NCBI GenBank assembly: GCA_000320545.1 | Contig: ADNK01001141.1 | Location: 1 to 22,029, forward strand | DNA from: Bigelowiella natans CCMP2755 | Taxonomy: Eukaryota > Cercozoa > Chlorarachniophyceae | DNA: 22,029 nt | Reading direction: 5' to 3' | Shown here: positions 8,564 to 18,079 of the stretch, one piece after another | Position numbering within the stretch: the stretch's first letter is position 1 | How the letters are laid out: every line of letters starts with the position of its first letter | Notes under the pieces: model-generated | What the model saw: only the letters and a program-made list of their open reading frames with translations | Told to the model about the DNA's origin: nothing | Database searches by the model: none | Program-made: the position numbers and the translations under genes

Positions 8564-10724
8564 TGCGTACAAGTACCCGCGACACAAGTACACACAAACA
8601 TGTAGAACGTGAGAGAGGATTCATCACAAATTCCATGCACTAATGCTCTGAGAATGTGCTTGCATGTGTGCGCTATACCCCACTCTTACATGCTATACAG
8701 AAATCATCAATAACGAAACGTATAAGATCAGCTATCATTAACCCTCTCGAACGAATCTGATTCGCATTTTTTATTTCTGTTTCCCCTCACCAAACTAGCG
8801 ACGAGACCACATGCTGCTGATGAAAAAGATGTTTGTGAAGGCGGGGACCAAGCGTGAAACCGAGGCATATATTCGCGCGCAGAGGGAGGTAATCAGTCAC
8901 AAAAAAGCAAATCTCATCCGTCAGGACGATAGCTTTGACGAGTTCGACGACACCGCAGCCTTGTCAACTCACTCATCTTCCGGAGCGCAGACAGTGGCGG
9001 AGTCCAACCTACCTTACCTTGACATTTACACGGATGGCTATCACTCTGCCCAGAAGAAGAAGCGAAAACAAGGTCGGCAGCGACGGCATCGATCAAGCTC
9101 GGGTAATGATAGATCTAGTAGAGATAACCCCGAGGCAAAGACGGCGAGCCTTGCTCCGAAGTTTAGTGGCGCTCGGAACGCTCGGGACTTGTGCACCGTG
9201 CTCAAACAGCTACACAAAGCAATTGAAAAGGCCGGGCCTCTGCGAATGATGACGGAGGTAGGCAACACAGCGCATATGTGACCATTCAATGCCAAAACGC
9301 CTATTGGCATTTCTAGGTCGACACGACGACAACAACAACTCTGTTGAAGAGCAAGATTCGGAATTTTTCTGTTTCTATTGATCACTTTTATACTTTTTTG
9401 ATATTTCATTAGTAGCTAGGGACGGGTAGAGTATTATTTATGGCCTAGCCTCTCCCTTCCAATCCAATTGGCATGCACTACGCATGTATGAGCATGCCCC
9501 CCCCCCCCCCCCCTTCTCTCTCTTTTCCCTTATCATTCTATTTTATATGAATTTCTTCATGAACCCTTCGCCACCTCTTATCTCTAAGGTGGAAGCAATC
9601 TACGACGAAATCGAGAAGAGACAAGGGCATCTCATCAAGATGGTGAGAAGGATACAGAAGCTCTTGGTCGCAGCGGTGAACGAAGGCCGAGCCCAACATC
9701 GGAAGGTAACCATTGAAAAGTGCCTCGGGCTGTTAGTGAAGATCCTGGGGAAAAAGGATCAGAAATCGACAATGAAAGCAAAGCGCACATGCACGGACCT
9801 GGAATTGTTCTTCTTAAGGTCTCGCACAAACCACGCCGCAAATATGCGACTTATTTTAGAGTCGCAACAACCTTTCCCATTTATGTCGCTGGCTGCTCTA
9901 AGGGATCATTATCCCCTCAAAGATTCATTGTCTCCTCACCCAAAATCACTTCCACAGAATTATAGCGATGCTGAACGGCACGGAGAAAGACATTCTTTGG
10001 TTACTCCTAAAGAAATGCCAGCTGTTCGAGCCTGAGCTGACGCCTTCGGATCCTCTCATCGCCTGCTCAATGTATCACACAATACGTCTGTATCAATAGA
10101 GGCATGAATTCGCATGATGTGATGAGAGATCCAAGCGATTGGTGATTTTTTTTTGGGTCGCAAACAAATGATGAACTCTACACCGCCGCACAATTTATGG
10201 CATTATAGAGCAAGTTATAGATGTCCAGTGCCTTGAGAAAGAATAGCCGTTAACTCGGTTTTCATCGGCGGAAAAACCTCCTGTCGTAGTGCGACCCTCT
10301 CTTGGTTTTGATATCTGCATTAGATTCCCTAAACCAAGCTTCATTATTATGTGATTTGTGATAAGTAATTCTTCCTGCTGCCCCATGATATGATAGGCTG
10401 GTGCGTCTGCTTCACCAAAAATCGCAAAACCTGAGGCTACCTTCCCTCTCCTCCGCCGTGAATAACTCGAGGAAGCTGCAAGTAGAGCTTTCAGAGTACA
10501 AGCGCAGGCCGAGCACAATTCCACAAATGAGGCGGAAGAGCAAGGCCACCAAGGGGTCTGCCTATACCACAAAGTGGGAGGCTGTAGCGGAGCCCCCCTC
10601 CCGTGCGGACAGAAGGACTTCTAGTCTGCCCCGCATAAAAGAGAGGAAGAAGAGCAAAAAGAAAAAGGTTTCGAGCCTCCAAGCGGCGATAGATGGGCCT
10701 CTTTCGTTTACGCTTCAAAAATGA
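8263..10724 (+). CDS. Unrecognised basic, helix-rich protein (about 441 aa)
   Basis: Predicted exons: 8263-8457, 8799-9257, 9589-9818, 9958-10071 and 10397-10724. Donors are GTAGTG, GTAGGC, GTCTCG and GTATCA; all joins keep phase and end at a TGA. The first exon could start further upstream by splicing. Each exon has protein-like composition. Visible features are an early segment NKFRELYFEAVANDLME, a Lys/Arg/Ser-rich stretch around residues 140-170 (HSAQKKKRKQGRQRRHRSSS) and a long helical middle. That middle contains VEAIYDEIEKRQGHLIKMVR, LELFFLRIIAMLNGTEKDIL and WLLLKKCQLFEPELTPSDPL. The tail is very basic (RIKERKKSKKKKVSSLQAAI). The basic clusters look like nuclear localisation or nucleic-acid or microtubule-binding regions, but I assign no family. 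The third donor (GTCTCG, 9819) is the weakest join; reading through it gives an alternative ending at 10035. Confidence 0.6.
8511..8564. repeat. Compound (CT)n-(GT)n microsatellite in intron
   Basis: About 18 CT units followed by about 9 GT units in the intron 8458-8798 of the unrecognised gene. Confidence 0.9.
9497..9513. repeat. Poly-C run in intron
   Basis: A run of about 17 C in the intron 9258-9588, upstream of a pyrimidine-rich stretch leading to the acceptor at 9588. Confidence 0.9.
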
Positions 10725-10818
10725 AAATAGAAACGATCAGTTGGAACCGCGTCTGTGATCCATGATGGTAGCCTTTTTATCACCTGCTCTCTGAGAAGAC
10801 ATGTATTGCATATTGGAA

Positions 10819-10858
<40 letters not shown>

Positions 10859-11652
10859 AGTGAAGGTACGCCACCTAATTGACGGTATCTGCTCAGTGTT
10901 GTAATTCCATGTGGGTATTAGTAAGTAAGCAAGGAAGCGATAAATAGATTTGGCCACACAGCATGTAGAATTTGATTATTTACACACGACCTCGCCTCTG
11001 CTCTCTCGCAGCATGACTATCTAGCTATGCTAGCTCATTTTACATGCGCATTTATGACAAAGCGCTACTCTCGCTTATGCTTTGCGTGAACAGACCCCAT
11101 ACGTACAGCAGATTCATTATGCTGCGTGCCCATCGTATAATCGCAGCTGCGCTTCTCCAGCACCAATGTAGTTAATCACTGTGCACTACTTTGCTAGCTC
11201 ACAACAAGCAGACGAAACCTTTCTGCTGGATGGATGTGTTGTGTGGTAGAGCAAAGAATGAAACAACAGGCTGGGTGCGTTGTGACGTTTATACGTTGTG
11301 ACATGCAATCTATGCAGGCAATATTCACGAAGCAACTTCGCTAATATAGATGATCCGCGGCGGACACGTGACGTTTATTTGCAAACAGCGTGGCACACTG
11401 CGCCCATATTAAGTTCTATAATGTTATCTCAGTCTTGCTCATAGGCTACGACGTCAGTTTACTATCTATTGTATTTTGTCCCTGTAGTAGGTGCAATTGT
11501 ACAAGCTCTTACAGTGATACCCCTTTTGCAGTATGCCATCGCACATGAAACCGCAGCAACACCCAGATATATAGTATTTTGTTCCGCATAGAAATTTGCT
11601 TTTCGATTCTTCTGATTATTTGCCCGGTCAACTAATTTGGTCGCATTCGATT
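10725..11652. other. Spacer with (GA)n tract; no supported gene
   Basis: A (GA)n tract of about 18 units lies at 10821-10857. The rest, about 10960-11460, is unique sequence rich in short words such as GCTAGC and TGCATG and looks non-coding on both strands. The stretch 11462-11640 on the minus strand has a protein-like reading (KANFYAEQNTIYLGVAAVSC), which could be a downstream exon of the candidate gene at 11653-12018. Confidence 0.6.
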
Positions 11653-11656
11653 TCAT

Positions 11657-11704
<48 letters not shown>

Positions 11705-12018
11705 CATTTCGAAGGGGCAATAGGCGGCCGTTGCGAGAGTAGCAGCAGGGCAGCACACGATATTGGGAACTCCCGAAAGAAACCAATAGGTATGAAGGGT
11801 TCTGCACAGATGTAATATAAAGGATCCCAGTTCAACAGCTTCAGAGCCTCATTGTGCTTCTGGGGATTGTAGAACGAACTCACCGGATAGATGCTATGAC
11901 CGTACTGCCGCCTACTTCCACTGGGGACGTTTTCCTTCACATGATCATCGACTATCCATGTACTATCAGGGGAGACTTTCCGCTCCCGCTTTGTTATCTT
12001 TACCGAACCTGCTGCCAT
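11653..12018 (-). CDS. Candidate gene or first exon, unrecognised; ends in a (CAG)n/poly-Ala tract
   Basis: An ATG at 12018 opens a 121-codon minus-strand reading frame. Its first 85 or so residues look like real protein (STWIVDDHVKENVPSGSRR, YPVSSFYNPQKHNEALKLLN, WDPLYYICAEPFIPIGFFRE). After that it runs into about 15 Ala codons from the (CAG)15 tract and stops. More likely the exon ends before the repeat at a GT donor, for example near 11755, and the repeat is intronic. One phase-consistent join leads to the acceptor before LTG/VDRANNQKNRK near 11635. I do not recognise the family. The gene would be divergent from UTP30 at 12585. Confidence 0.4.
11658..11702 (+). repeat. (CAG)15 trinucleotide repeat
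   Basis: Fifteen uninterrupted CAG units on the plus strand (CTG on the minus strand). Depending on splicing it either encodes poly-Ala in the minus-strand candidate gene or is intronic. Confidence 0.95.
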
Positions 12019-12584
12019 TCATTTGCAAGGCTGAGAAGAAAGGGGTGTGCAAGGAGCCGCGGTTGGAGAGAAGTGGCCCATTACGGAAGCGGAAAACATG
12101 AAATCAAATCGAGGAAAAACGCTCACGATTTCCGTCTGCGACTGGAGAAAAACTCTTCCCCTTTCAAGTTAACGTCGATTTGGGATCCTCGGAGATGCCA
12201 GCGATTCACGCCAATTTCTTATCCCGGAAATATGCAAATACCGATGGTGTTTTTATGCGTCGTTTTCAAATGTATGTAGTAGTTGAAAATCGACAGGCCT
12301 CGTCGTTTTCCGCAATTAATGGTAGTGAGACTTGTCGCTACCTATAAAATCTCCTCCTATTTCAATCGGCGAAATCCTCGGCGAATAAGCCCGCTCATAA
12401 TGGAATTGGGCTTGTGATTGATGGCAAATGGGAAAGGTTTGAACCGGGTTTTGACCACTTCAGGCAGCAAGACTCTTACAGGACCTTTGGTTGGAATTAG
12501 AAACTAATTAAGTCGAAATCGAGGAAATTTTCAGATATTTTATCGAAATAATTTAATCGCGTTGAAGCATACCTGAAAGGCAGG
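12019..12584. promoter_or_regulatory. Upstream region of UTP30-like gene
   Basis: No gene is supported here. The plus-strand ORF at 11854-12279 overlaps the better minus-strand candidate and lacks protein-like pattern. If the 12018 minus-strand gene is real, this 566-bp stretch is a second divergent promoter region in the window. Confidence 0.35.
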
Positions 12585-14167
12585 ATGTCGCTCGAGGCGG
12601 AACAGGTACGCCCCCCCCTCCCGCTCTTGTTCTTACCCATTCTAATTCTATTAGCAGAAGATAATTTGTTGGGGGATCATATTTTATGTGTCGAACTAAT
12701 GCGCACATATACATCTCGTAAATAGTATGGGAAGGCTAGCAGAAATGCGACTCCATGGCCTGAGTTTACTGATTTTGTTTCTCGGTTTTGTGTCTCGGTT
12801 CCTTGATGCACGGCCCGCTTCCCGGAATTCTCAGGTAAAGAAGGCCGTTGCGGCTCTGTTCCAATACCTAGAGAAAAAGAAAGGAAAGGAAACCGGGGAG
12901 GGAGGCGGAGATGACGGAAAGGAAGGGGAGACTTCCGGGTCAGGAGAGAAAAAGGAGCTGCTGCAGCTTTTCGAAGATGAGGAGTTCGTGATTGTGACTA
13001 TTGGGCTTACCAATGTTCCTGATAAGTCGAAAGTCAACGCCTACCGTATCCCCCTCGCGCATAGCATATACGCAGGTGCGGAAATATGCCTCTTCACGAA
13101 GGATCCTGCCTCAGCGATTGAAGATAAGTTGCTAGACAACCCAGTGGAGGAAGTGAAGCAAGTGATTGGGGTCTCGACTCTGAGAACAGACTATCGACAG
13201 TATGTGATTGCTATTTCATTACCAACAGTTTGCATTTTTCGCTTGTTGCTGGTTTTAGTAAGAATTGAGGATCGGTAGGGACGATGGATGTTATCCCAGA
13301 CTGCACACACTCACTCACTCACTCTCACACACGTGTATCGCACAAAACCTTGTGCACAACGCACGCATACAATATTATCTGCAATTATTGAGCTTTTGGG
13401 CGATGAACAAGAGTTGGTTATCACCATTCCGGGAAGCGCATGAGAGCTATTCGATTTATGCGTTATGTGCTACGAAGACCCCGCACTGTTCTGACGTTGC
13501 GCGCCACATATCTGAGTCGATATTTGTTTGAACAGATACGAGGACAAACGCAACCTTATGGCGACATATGACCTTTTCTTCGCCGACGATAGAATCATAC
13601 CGCTCCTCCCCCCTCTGATCGGAAAGAAGTTTTTTACTAGAGGCAAGCAGCCTATTTCCATTTGCCTCTCACGGAGCGATATGGCAGGAAAGATCGCTTC
13701 AGCAAGGGATTCTACATATCTGTAATACTTATTGATTTCATTTCACCATGTAGTCGATCCTCAATCTCCAAACACAGCATCAGAATGGCGCCGGCTTTTA
13801 TTTTGAGACTTACGTCATACTATCACGAGAAATATCTCGATCGTTTTTCCTTTCCTGCGAATGCCGATTTCCCTTTTCAATGAGCAGCCTCTCCAAGCCT
13901 GTTCATAGCCCACTCCTTTCCATGCAGCAACTGACGCCATGTTGTCTCTTCAGATACTTGAGGGGCGGGCCTTGCTGCGCTATTAAGGTAGCAAAGACCG
14001 GATTCACAGTTCAAGAGACCGTGGAGAACATCATGGCTGCAGTACCACAGGCAGTTAAGAAGATCCCAGGAAAGTGGAAGAGTGTGCAGAGCATTCACCT
14101 AAAAACCTCCTCCTCCATCTCCCTGCCCATGTACAAAGCGCTTCCGCGAGACACCAGAATAGAATGA
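12585..14167 (+). CDS. UTP30: Ribosomal L1-domain protein, UTP30/RSL1D1 family
   Basis: Four exons: 12585-12605, 12835-13199, 13536-13721 and 13954-14167. Donors are GTACGC, GTATGT and GTAATA, and all joins keep phase. The product is 261 aa, close to yeast Utp30 (about 274 aa). The first coding exon holds only seven codons (MSLEAEQ) and joins to VKKAVAALFQYLEKKKG. The L1-like fold follows: FEDEEFVIVTIGL, NAYRIPLAHSIY, GAEICLFTKDP and VKQVIGVSTLRTDY. Then come YEDKRNLMATYDLFFADDRI, PLIGKKFFTRGKQPI and STYLYLRGGPCCAIKV, and finally KIPGKWKSVQSIHLKTSSSI. These are hallmark RSL1D1/Utp30 motifs. Family members associate with the 90S/SSU pre-ribosome or act in nucleolar ribosome biogenesis. Residues around 25-50 carry a Gly/Glu/Lys-rich acidic insert. 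The N-terminal hydrophobic ORF beginning at 12727 is intron sequence, not a signal peptide. Confidence 0.9.
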
Positions 14168-14841
14168 TGAGCGATGAAGATGATAAGATTCTTCCCCTTT
14201 CCCTGAATTTGTCGTAGCCCCGCGACACGTTCGTAAGCTATGTATGCACGAAGCTGTGCAATGGTGTAAGCATATAATTAAAGGTATCCTGAAGATTTTG
14301 ATCCCCCTCCTTTCCCAACATGAGCCTCATCCGAACCCACGTATCGCTAATTTCCACGATCATTTGGGTCGCAACACATCAAATGACTTGGTAGTGAGTC
14401 TAGATCACACATAGAGCATGCATTATGCTGCTTGGAAAAAAGCAAATGCGGGGCGCGCATCACAGCAATAAGGGCTAGCAAGCATGTAAGCTGTTCGATT
14501 TGCACACCAATTCTCCGATCTGTGATTTCAATTACCGCTGCATCGTGTACATAATCTGTGTACCTAACAATGGCGCGACTGCTTGTGCTTACAATAAACA
14601 TGTCAAATGTCAAATGCCTAGCAGCATTACTAGGCTGTGTGCTGGGTCGACCTCACTGCTGACTACTGCACGTGTCACATCGTCACACATGCATGTGTCA
14701 TTCACAGCAAATCTAGAAATGTAGATCATGTCTAGATGCATTTCATGGAACGATTGATGCACATGCACTGTGGACACAGTGCATTGCATTGCACACATGT
14801 GTGCACATTGTGTTGAACATTAGACGGATGCAATGAAATGT
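14168..14841. other. Spacer rich in short palindromes, no gene seen
   Basis: This spacer follows the UTP30 stop. Beyond about 14360 the sequence is unusually rich in CATG, TGCA and CTAGA words. No coding reading is convincing on either strand. Confidence 0.6.
14763..14805. repeat. Adjacent short inverted repeats
   Basis: A 10-bp inverted repeat (ATGCACTGTG at 14763-14772 and CACAGTGCAT at 14775-14784, 2-nt spacer) is followed five bases later by a perfect 16-bp palindrome, TGCACACATGTGTGCA, at 14790-14805. They lie just beyond the 3' end of the retroelement-like fragment. Confidence 0.85.
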
Positions 14842-15858
14842 TCAAATTTTTTCAATGGTCATCCCAATGCAGCTGTGCAATGCAGCGGCTACAGCGCTTA
14901 AATTGTGTCTGTTTGTTTCCTTGGTCACATGTTGCATGCATGAAAATGCATCATGATTTGGTCTGGCATGCCGTGCTTTGCGCGCTGCTTTGCGAGTTGC
15001 TTTTTCTGCGGTTGTGAGACGCGCAGTCTCATCGTTGCGATCCATGATGGCCGTCAGTTGTTTGTTGATTCTGAGTCTCTGTGGTCCGCATTTTCTGCAT
15101 TGCAGAATGTGGTCCATGTCTTGCAATGTGTTGCATGTGTCGCACATTGCTTCCAATTTTGTGCGTTGTCCTCTGGACAGCAAAAAAGTTCCAAGGTTGC
15201 CAACACCACAGATGGCGCGCATCCATGATGTGGCAATGCTTGGCAGCTTCAATGTGATTCCTGTTGTGCGAGAGCCAGGCATGAAACCAAGTTTCTTCAA
15301 ATGCATGCTAGCATGGCCTTTGTTCCCTCTTGGCACCAATTTGTTTTGAAGTTGGATGTAGCGATCCGCATGATCGTTTTGTTGTGTGTGTTCAATTCAT
15401 TTTTCAGTGTCTTGCTTGTAGCACGTGTTGCAGGGTGTTCCGCTCCAAGCAATTTGGTCGTGATGAAACTGAAAACTGAGTCGGCGGTGCAAGGACACTC
15501 TGTTCCACGACCTAGTTGTGTCATGCCATTTGTGTTCCAGTGAGGATTCAACGTGGTGTCCGATGGAGCTCCAATTGAGTACTTCTTCTTCCACCACGTG
15601 TCCGTTGCCATCATTTTCATCCACCCATGCATTGGTTCACAACCATGATTTGGTGCATTGAACTTGTGTGCGATGACGTGGTGGCAATGTTGCCGCTAGC
15701 ACATGGAGTGTGTCATTGGAAATGGATCCTGGTAATCCCAGCACTCTTTTGAGTGTTTGTGATTCCATGGAATCCAGCCGCTTTATTTTGAGGTTTTTTT
15801 TGGACCTCCATGTGGGTGCGACACATCTACTTGTGGCTGTGAAATGTGCGTATGTCTA
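14842..15858 (-). pseudogene. Decayed non-LTR retrotransposon-like ORF2 C-terminal fragment
   Basis: Three minus-strand segments in different frames follow one another. About 15858-15637 reads RLDSMESQTLKRVLGLPGSI then SNDTLHVLAATLPPRHR, the pattern seen downstream of the reverse transcriptase domain in LINE-type ORF2 proteins. It ends in a stop at 15637. About 15632-15340 continues in a second frame (YSIGAPSDTTLNPHWNTNG ... FSFITTKLLGAEHPAT). A third frame from about 15350 to the stop at 14842 contains AMCDTCNTLQDMDHILQCRK, a Cys/His knuckle with a DMDHILQC motif like the C-terminal zinc-finger region of RT proteins. The frame changes and the missing RT core upstream show a dead, truncated copy. 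No poly-A tail or target-site duplication is obvious. Confidence 0.55.
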
Positions 15859-16214
15859 TTGTATGCTGCTCTGCCTAGCTGTGCTTGCATGCTTCTCATT
15901 TTGCATGGTCATGCATGTTGGCATGTGTGCGTCATCTGCCAGACTAGCAGACATGTAGCGGATTTGTTTGTTCCATATGAACACATATTAACAATGTTGA
16001 TCGAATGAAATGACAAAATTGACATAGTTTTAAATATTGAAATTGTTTGAATGTTTGAACCGAATTGAATGAGAGCCCATTCCACAAAAATTTAAACACA
16101 TTTTTATTTCATCAGAAAGTTAATGTTTGAATCTTGCTGACGACTAGCAAGTTCATGTTTGTTCACGCAATCTAAATTTTCACTTACTCAGTTCCTTGAG
16201 ACGCATCATTTGTT
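15859..16214. other. AT-rich spacer, no gene seen
   Basis: This stretch lies between the retroelement-like fragment and the orphan ORF. It contains many CATG/TGCATG words near 15890-15950 and is then AT-rich. No protein-like reading is seen. Confidence 0.6.
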
Positions 16215-17030
16215 TCACATCGGATGCTTTTTAATAGACATCCCAAACATTTTGCTGAGACGTTCGCAACATACGACATGGATACTCTTGCTCATGATTT
16301 TCTCTTCGCTTTCTAGCTGCTCGATGTGCCTTTTCATGTCTACCACATGCTTCAACGATTGCCAAAGGATTTCGGAGTCTTGTGAGAAATCAATTGAGTT
16401 GCGACTCTTTTCAAATTCGATTTGTTGTTTTTCCCGCTTTTCTGAAATCTGTTTGAGTTTTGCCATTTTTTTGGGCACAACTTGTTGCTTGATCATGTCA
16501 ATGAGTTCGAGTTCCGGTTTTGCGTTGCGCTTCTCATTGCTTCGTTGGTTCGTCTGATTTCGCCGAATGTCAGATAGCTTTGCTTTTTTCTCCAGGGTAT
16601 TCTTCATAGGGGTTGTGTCCTGCTTTTGAACCATTTCTCCTATCATCAAACGATCGACTTTCTTGCGCTTTCTCTTCCCCTTTTTTATGTTGGCTACGTT
16701 TATGCCCGCATCATCATAATTTTTTTTCGACTTGTTGGGTTCCTTCAGCAGCCCGGCCGTTTCATCCTCCTTGTTTTCCGATTCCACATCCGTTTCCGAT
16801 TGATCGTCAGTATCATCTTCGTTTTCATCACCGTCAGTAACATATTCTTCGGCATGTTTAGTTCGATCAGCAGTCGTCGTTGGTCTGGGCAAATCGATGG
16901 TGTCATTCGAAGGGTTTCTCTCGCTGATCGTGTGCTGTGGAATTTCATCGTGAGCACTTCCAAAGCTGGCTTGCTTGAACTCTGGCTTTTCTGGAAGGGC
17001 ACTCATCGATTCTTTGGAGCTCGGTCGCAT
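16215..17030 (-). CDS. Orphan 271-codon ORF, charged coiled-coil protein
   Basis: An intact single-exon frame runs from the ATG at 17030 to a TGA at 16215-16217; an in-frame TGA lies two codons upstream of the ATG. The N-terminal third is Ser/Glu/Thr-rich and acidic (DGDENEDDTDDQSETDVESE). A basic cluster follows at about residues 117-126 (IKKGKRKRKKVDRL), then a long charged helix (PKKMAKLKQISEKREKQQ). The C-terminus reads LWQSLKHVVDMKRHIEQLES and ends in CCERLSKMFGMSIKKHPM. I do not recognise it. The layout of acidic region, basic patch and C-terminal coiled coil resembles small accessory proteins of transposable elements or a chromatin-associated protein. It lies upstream of the retroelement-like fragment on the same strand, so a link such as ORF1 is possible but unproven. 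Confidence 0.5.
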   Translation of the reverse strand: MRPSSKESMSALPEKPEFKQASFGSAHDEIPQHTISERNPSNDTIDLPRPTTTADRTKHAEEYVTDGDENEDDTDDQSETDVESENKEDETAGLLKEPNKSKKNYDDAGINVANIKKGKRKRKKVDRLMIGEMVQKQDTTPMKNTLEKKAKLSDIRRNQTNQRSNEKRNAKPELELIDMIKQQVVPKKMAKLKQISEKREKQQIEFEKSRNSIDFSQDSEILWQSLKHVVDMKRHIEQLESEEKIMSKSIHVVCCERLSKMFGMSIKKHPM

Positions 17031-17436
17031 GATTCAGAGAGACGGGCACTTTTGGATTGTGTATGGAAGTCGAGCTGTGAGTCTGAATGCATGCATACAT
17101 CGGCATGTGTTTTGAGAAAGAAAGGCACAATTTTCTTCCCTGCGACATACAAAATGCCTTTTTACGGTTAGGAAGTTCTTTGATTTCTTGCGATTCTTTC
17201 TCTGTGTTGCTTCTTGTGCTGCTTCAAAATAAGACGGATTTCTTTCACGAGACGTAAAGGTCATGGATCTTGGGTTTGTTCCGAGGAGAAAAAAGCAGCT
17301 GCACAATATTTTGGAAACGCTGGAGATTTGGCACCCTGCGACATTGGGCTGTCCAGATTTTTGCATTTTCTCGTAGGCACCTGTGGATCATCAACGATTT
17401 TCACAGAAATGGCAGGCATTTTTACATCGAGCCACC
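17031..17436. promoter_or_regulatory. Region upstream of the BET gene and of the orphan ORF
   Basis: The orphan ORF (-) and the BET gene (+) diverge from here. On the minus strand, 17264-17166 could be a 33-codon exon (ATG at 17264, SYFEAAQEATQRKNRKK, donor GTAAAA), but I cannot join it in phase to the orphan ORF. I see no recognisable promoter element. Confidence 0.35.
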
Positions 17437-18034
17437 ATGAGCCTGGAGAACAACCTAGAAATGCTTGTCGCTCTAAAGCACCATAAACCAAACGACCAAG
17501 CATCATCATCATCGGCAAGAAGTAAATCCCTCCCACACCTTGCCTTTTCTCCTCCGATGCGAGAGCAAATACAGTCAAAAAATACATCGCTATTCTTGGA
17601 AATCGTAAACTCCGAGGAGGCAAAGAATTAATTGCACAAATCCCCTATAAACCTGTTGTGCGACATGTGAGTATTCAAGTCGTACGTCTGTTCAATGATT
17701 CTCCCTTCTGACAAAACTCATCTTCCATCTTTCCTCATCGTACTCCCAGATGCTTGCTGGTTCTCGTCGCCCCCACCGCTCTCGTCGCGCACCATTGCGC
17801 TTCGAAGTCAGCAGTGAAAATCCAAAGACTCTTCGAAATTGCCAGGTATCTTTTCAGAATGATGAAGCGAACGCTGTGTTTAACTCCTGGCCTAATCAAC
17901 CATTCTTCGCAGGGGATACTCCAAAAGATGATTCAACATAAAAATGCCAAAGTTTTTATGCACCCTGTTGATCCTATTGCGCTCAACATTCCCGATTACT
18001 TCGAGTAAGCTCTCCCTCCCCCCTCTCTCTGTTT

Positions 18035-18079
<45 letters not shown>

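Noticed and set aside
11462-11640. Possible COX11-type membrane segment on the minus strand
   Set aside because: Only a vague hydrophobic similarity; the expected VPLY...FC motif is not found downstream.
12727-12834. Hydrophobic N-terminal extension suggesting a signal peptide on the UTP30-like protein
   Set aside because: It lies in intron 1; the 21-nt exon at 12585 joins in phase and gives the expected nucleolar-type N-terminus.
14978-15349. Plus-strand ORF at the retroelement fragment
   Set aside because: The minus-strand frames carry the RT-like motifs; the plus reading is antisense.
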